Positions 61,537 through 64,000 of a stretch of DNA of 64,000 nt are shown piece after piece. Where the stretch lies: positions 2,666,001-2,730,000 of the forward strand of contig NZ_CP118158.1 in assembly GCF_028747785.1 (NCBI RefSeq), in the 5' to 3' direction. The notes beneath the pieces are model-generated. The model was not told where the DNA came from. It worked only from the letters and a program-made list of their open reading frames with translations, and made no database searches. Positions within the stretch are counted from its first letter, which is position 1. Each line of letters begins with the position of its first letter. The DNA comes from Halosimplex aquaticum. GTDB taxonomy: Archaea > Halobacteriota > Halobacteria > Halobacteriales > Haloarculaceae. The translations under genes and the position numbers were made by a program.

Positions 61537-62381
61537 CGAAGCGCCTCCAGCAGATCCATGTCCCGGACGATGCCCTCCAGCTCGTCGCCGGCGATCAGCG
61601 GGATCTGCTCGATGTCGTGTTCGATCATCAGCTGTGCGGCGTCCTGGGCCGTGCGCCGGCCGCTGATGGTGACCAAGTCGGCGGTCATGAACTCGGAGAC
61701 GGGGCCGGCCGGGATCTCGACGTTCCGGGTGGGCATGTAGCGGCTGCCGACGGCCTTGACGCTCTCCCACTTCCAGTCGTCGTCGTCGGCGGCGAGGCTG
61801 TCGCCGGTCTCCTCCTCACCCTCGACGACGCGGGCGACGTCGATGATGTCGACCTCGGTGATCATCCCGCTGGTCTCGCCGAGGTCGTCGAGCGCGACGC
61901 CGTAGGGCACGTCGGCGTGGGAGAGTTCGCGCTCGGCGACCGGGAGGGGCGCGTCCTCGTAGACGCAGTTGACGTCCCGGCGAGCGAGCCCGTCGACGGT
62001 GACGTCGCCGTTCACGTCGCCGGTGGCGATGGCGCGGACGACGTCGGTGATAGTGACGATCCCTTCGAGGCGGCCGTCGACGACGGGCACCCGGCGCGCG
62101 TTCTCGTCGAGCATCAGCGCCGCGAGTTCCTCCAGCGTCGCGTCGGCGCCGGTGGTCGGGACCTCCTCGACGAGCATGGCGAGCTGGTCCTCGTCGGGCT
62201 CGTCGATGAGCGCGTCGCGGGAGACGAGCCCGCGGAACTCCTCGCCGTCGTCGCCGTCGGTGACGACGGGGACCGAGGAGAAGGCCCGCTCCTGGAGGTA
62301 CTCGAGGACGTCGTCCCGGGTGCCGGGTAACTCGACCGTGACGAGGTCCTCGCGGGGCGTCATTACGTCTGCGACGTTCAT
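61533..62381 (-). CDS. Four-CBS-domain protein
   Basis: A 282-residue protein made only of CBS domains: CBS1 (MNVADVMTPREDLVTVELPG), CBS2 (TLEELAALMLDENARRVPVV, GIVTITDVVRAIATG), CBS3 (DVNCVYEDAPLPVAEREL, weaker) and CBS4 (FMTADLVTISGRRTAQDAAQ, IEQIPLIAGDELEGIVRDMD). Such proteins bind adenine nucleotides or SAM and sense cell energy. The stop overlaps the glyS start (ATGA), so it may regulate or just precede it. A TATA-like CTTAGTATTTG (centre about 62407) lies 26 nt before ATG 62381, supporting that start over the upstream in-frame ATG. Confidence 0.93.
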   Translation of the reverse strand: MNVADVMTPREDLVTVELPGTRDDVLEYLQERAFSSVPVVTDGDDGEEFRGLVSRDALIDEPDEDQLAMLVEEVPTTGADATLEELAALMLDENARRVPVVDGRLEGIVTITDVVRAIATGDVNGDVTVDGLARRDVNCVYEDAPLPVAERELSHADVPYGVALDDLGETSGMITEVDIIDVARVVEGEEETGDSLAADDDDWKWESVKAVGSRYMPTRNVEIPAGPVSEFMTADLVTISGRRTAQDAAQLMIEHDIEQIPLIAGDELEGIVRDMDLLEALR

Positions 62382-62478
62382 AGTACAGCGTACTCCCAGT
62401 CCCAAATACTAAGACCTTACACTTCCCCGCTCGCGGGACCGACTCACTTCTACCCCGTGAGCGCGGGCGGGCCCGTCG

Positions 62479-62940
62479 TCACTCCACGGCAGTGACGGCC
62501 ACCGGGTCGTCCTCGCAGACGGTGTCGAGCACGACGTTCGTCGAGACCGACTCGACCCGGGAGTGGGTGAGCACGTCCTTGATCTGTGCGTTCAGCGCGT
62601 CGGTGTCCTCGAACTTGCCGATGGCGACCACGTCGTCGCCGCCGGTGACCTCGTAGACGCCGATCATGTGGCCGGTGTCGCGCAGGTCCGCGACGACCTC
62701 ACCGAGCCCGTCACCGGTCACGTCGAGGCGGAAGACTGCCGTCACCTCGTAGCCGAACCCGGCGTAGTCGACGTCGGCGCGGTACCCCTCGATGACCCCG
62801 GCGTCTTCGAGCGCGCGGATGCGCTTGGTCGCCGTCGCGGTCGCGATCCCGACCGAGTCGGCGAGCTCGTTCGCGCTCGCCCGGCCGTCGGCCAGGAGCC
62901 CGTCCACCAGCTGCCTGTCGATGTCGTCGATGTCGATCAT
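62479..62940 (-). CDS. Lrp/AsnC-family transcriptional regulator
   Basis: A 153-residue feast/famine regulator. The N-terminal winged helix (DDIDRQLVDGLLADGRASAN, then ELADSVGIATATATKRIRAL) is followed by a RAM ligand-binding domain (YEVTAVFRLDVTGDGLGEVV, THSRVESVSTNVVLDTV) that usually binds amino acids and drives oligomerisation. MIDIDDID at 62940 is the start. It lies 40 nt after glnB on the same strand, so it may be cotranscribed with amt-glnB and could control nitrogen or amino-acid genes; that is inference. Confidence 0.92.
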   Translation of the reverse strand: MIDIDDIDRQLVDGLLADGRASANELADSVGIATATATKRIRALEDAGVIEGYRADVDYAGFGYEVTAVFRLDVTGDGLGEVVADLRDTGHMIGVYEVTGGDDVVAIGKFEDTDALNAQIKDVLTHSRVESVSTNVVLDTVCEDDPVAVTAVE

Positions 62941-62980
62941 CGGTCGCGTTCGTTCTGAGAGAGCGGGGGGCACGGGACCC

Positions 62981-63436
62981 TCAAACGGCGTCCCGGCCGG
63001 TCTTGCCCGTGCGGATCTGGGTCGCGCTCTCGACGGGGAGGACGAAGACCTTCCCGTCGCCCTTCTCGCCGGTGTTGGCGCCCTCGACGATGGCGTCGAC
63101 GATGTCTTGCGCGGGGATATCGGCGACGACGCACTCGATTTTCACCTTCTGGTGTAGGTCGACCACGTACTCCTCGCCGCGCCACTGGCCCTTCTTGGCG
63201 GGCTGGGAGCCGCGACCGGAGACGTTCGTCACCGTCAGCGACGGCGCGCCGATCTCCGCGAGCGCCTGTTTCACGTCGCCCAGTTTGTCCGGTCGCACCA
63301 TCGCGACGACCATCTTGATCTCTCCGTCGTTCGCTTCTCCTCCGTCGGTTCGGATGTCGTGTTCGTGCATGTTCGTGTCAGAGTGTCGCTGGTCGTCCGC
63401 GTCGATGCCGTCGAGGTCGGTGTTCTGGTCGTCCAT
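62981..63436 (-). CDS. glnB: PII nitrogen-regulatory protein (GlnB/GlnK)
   Basis: A 151-residue PII signal protein that binds ATP/ADP and 2-oxoglutarate and gates the adjacent Amt channel. The PII core starts at [20 protein letters not shown]; the T-loop region is [20 protein letters not shown]; the B-loop part is [18 protein letters not shown], and the C-terminus is [12 protein letters not shown] ~40-residue acidic N-terminal extension ([20 protein letters not shown]) is not in standard PII (112 aa) and may be partly untranslated if the internal Met at MHEHDIRT is used. Starts 5 nt after the amt stop: classic amt-glnB operon. Confidence 0.92.
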   Translation of the reverse strand: MDDQNTDLDGIDADDQRHSDTNMHEHDIRTDGGEANDGEIKMVVAMVRPDKLGDVKQALAEIGAPSLTVTNVSGRGSQPAKKGQWRGEEYVVDLHQKVKIECVVADIPAQDIVDAIVEGANTGEKGDGKVFVLPVESATQIRTGKTGRDAV

Positions 63437-63441
63437 GTGTC

Positions 63442-63999
63442 TCAGTCGCTCCGACGATCCGCGGGAACTACGCCGCCGTCCGTCCGTACCGTGCCACCGT
63501 CGGCGACCGCAGTGCCTTCGTCGCCGAACTCGGGGTAGGTCTCGATGCCGTGTTCGCTGCCGTCGAGCCCTTCCTGCTCGTGTTCGCGGCTGACGCGGGC
63601 CTGACCGAGCGCCTTGAACGCGCCCCAGATGAGGCCCGTGGTGAGGACCGTCCAGGCCGCGATGATGGCGACGCCCGCGAACTGGGCGATGAAGCCCTCG
63701 ATCATGAACCCGACGTCGGGCGTGAAGCCGTTCCAGGCCTCGGTCGCGACGAACGAGTACATGAGCGTCCCGAGGACGCCGGCGCTCCCGTGGACGGGGA
63801 AGACCGCGCAGACGTCGTCGATGTTCAGGCGCTTCTCGACGAACGAGAAGACGACGGGCAGCTGCGCGCCGGCGAGGCCGCCGACGAGGAACGCGCCCCA
63901 CCACGTCGTCGTGTGGGGAATCGCCGTGATGCCGACGAGGCCGGCGAGCAGCCCGTTGGCGACGTACAGGGTGTCGACCTTGCCGGTCTTGGCCCAGGC
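63442..63999 (-). CDS. amt: Ammonium transporter Amt, 5' truncated by window edge
   Basis: The C-terminal 185 residues of an ammonium channel; the start is beyond the window. The visible part has helices and loops of the family: [57 protein letters not shown] (with the conserved twin-His region's second partner in VFPVHG) and [22 protein letters not shown] cytosolic acidic tail of ~60 residues follows ([20 protein letters not shown]). It is followed by glnB after 5 nt; GlnB binding at the cytosolic face is the normal control. Frame to 63999 is continuous. Confidence 0.94.
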   Translation of the reverse strand, partial: AWAKTGKVDTLYVANGLLAGLVGITAIPHTTTWWGAFLVGGLAGAQLPVVFSFVEKRLNIDDVCAVFPVHGSAGVLGTLMYSFVATEAWNGFTPDVGFMIEGFIAQFAGVAIIAAWTVLTTGLIWGAFKALGQARVSREHEQEGLDGSEHGIETYPEFGDEGTAVADGGTVRTDGGVVPADRRSD

Positions 64000-64000
64000 G

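Noticed and set aside
60148..61740. A 530-codon open frame on the + strand opposite glyS
   Set aside because: Val/Asp/Gly-rich antisense shadow; glyS has all three class II synthetase motifs on the minus strand.

Overview
The window comes from the main chromosome of a halophilic archaeon (class Halobacteria). The DNA is very GC-rich and its proteins are strongly acidic. Many genes have a TATA-like box about 26-27 nt before an ATG or GTG, as in leaderless haloarchaeal transcripts. Several families are typically haloarchaeal: HalOD1, HTH_10/bacterio-opsin activator regulators, archaeal family D DNA polymerase, Orc1/Cdc6, Hef, and the ArvABC (OapABC) operon. The malate dehydrogenase strongly resembles the Haloarcula enzyme, so a Haloarculaceae-like host is likely; this is inference from remembered sequences, not a search.

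Layout. 1-10.0 kb: end of hisH, a small membrane protein, a 7TM histidine kinase, the large PolD subunit gene polC with a 490-residue intein in its active site, a PPC-domain protein and an SDR oxidoreductase. 10.0-10.5 kb: a structured repeat (copy A). 10.5-19.1 kb: a VOC protein, a methyltransferase, and a sensory cluster with a giant membrane-anchored LOV/PAS/GAF/HTH_10 regulator, a HalOD1 protein, a 50-aa protein and a receiver-PAS protein. 19.1-23.2 kb: ahcY, repeat copy B, a coiled-coil protein and serA. 23.5-36 kb: mixed metabolism and regulation (MBL hydrolase, M29 aminopeptidase, TrpRS-like synthetase, Tat-exported protein, threonine aldolase, CDF transporter, XPD-family helicase, GyrI-like protein). 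36-40.5 kb: serB, a histidine kinase, metY and two tandem small membrane paralogues.

40.5-48.5 kb is the replication-origin neighbourhood: polB (PolD small subunit), signal peptidase I, orc1/cdc6, then a 1.1-kb intergenic region with two inverted origin-recognition boxes around an AT-rich stretch (candidate oriC1), then the arvA-arvB-arvC operon. Further ORB-like motifs are scattered from about 36 to 54 kb, in intergenic DNA and inside genes. 48.6-64 kb: aldehyde dehydrogenase, mdh, an SSSCA1-type zinc-ribbon protein, a redoxin, hef, an aRF1/Vms1-like protein that keeps GGQ but lacks NIKS, a KhtT/KhtU K+ efflux pair, a CTP-dependent polyprenol kinase-like protein, a CBS protein-glyS operon, an Lrp regulator and glnB with the end of amt.

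PolD large and small subunits, Orc1, Hef and an XPD-type helicase all lie in this one window. The most unusual features are the structured repeat in two intergenic copies, the dispersed ORB-like motifs, the intein ending in glutamine, and the LOV-containing membrane-tethered regulator. No CRISPR array, transposase, complete tRNA or rRNA was seen.
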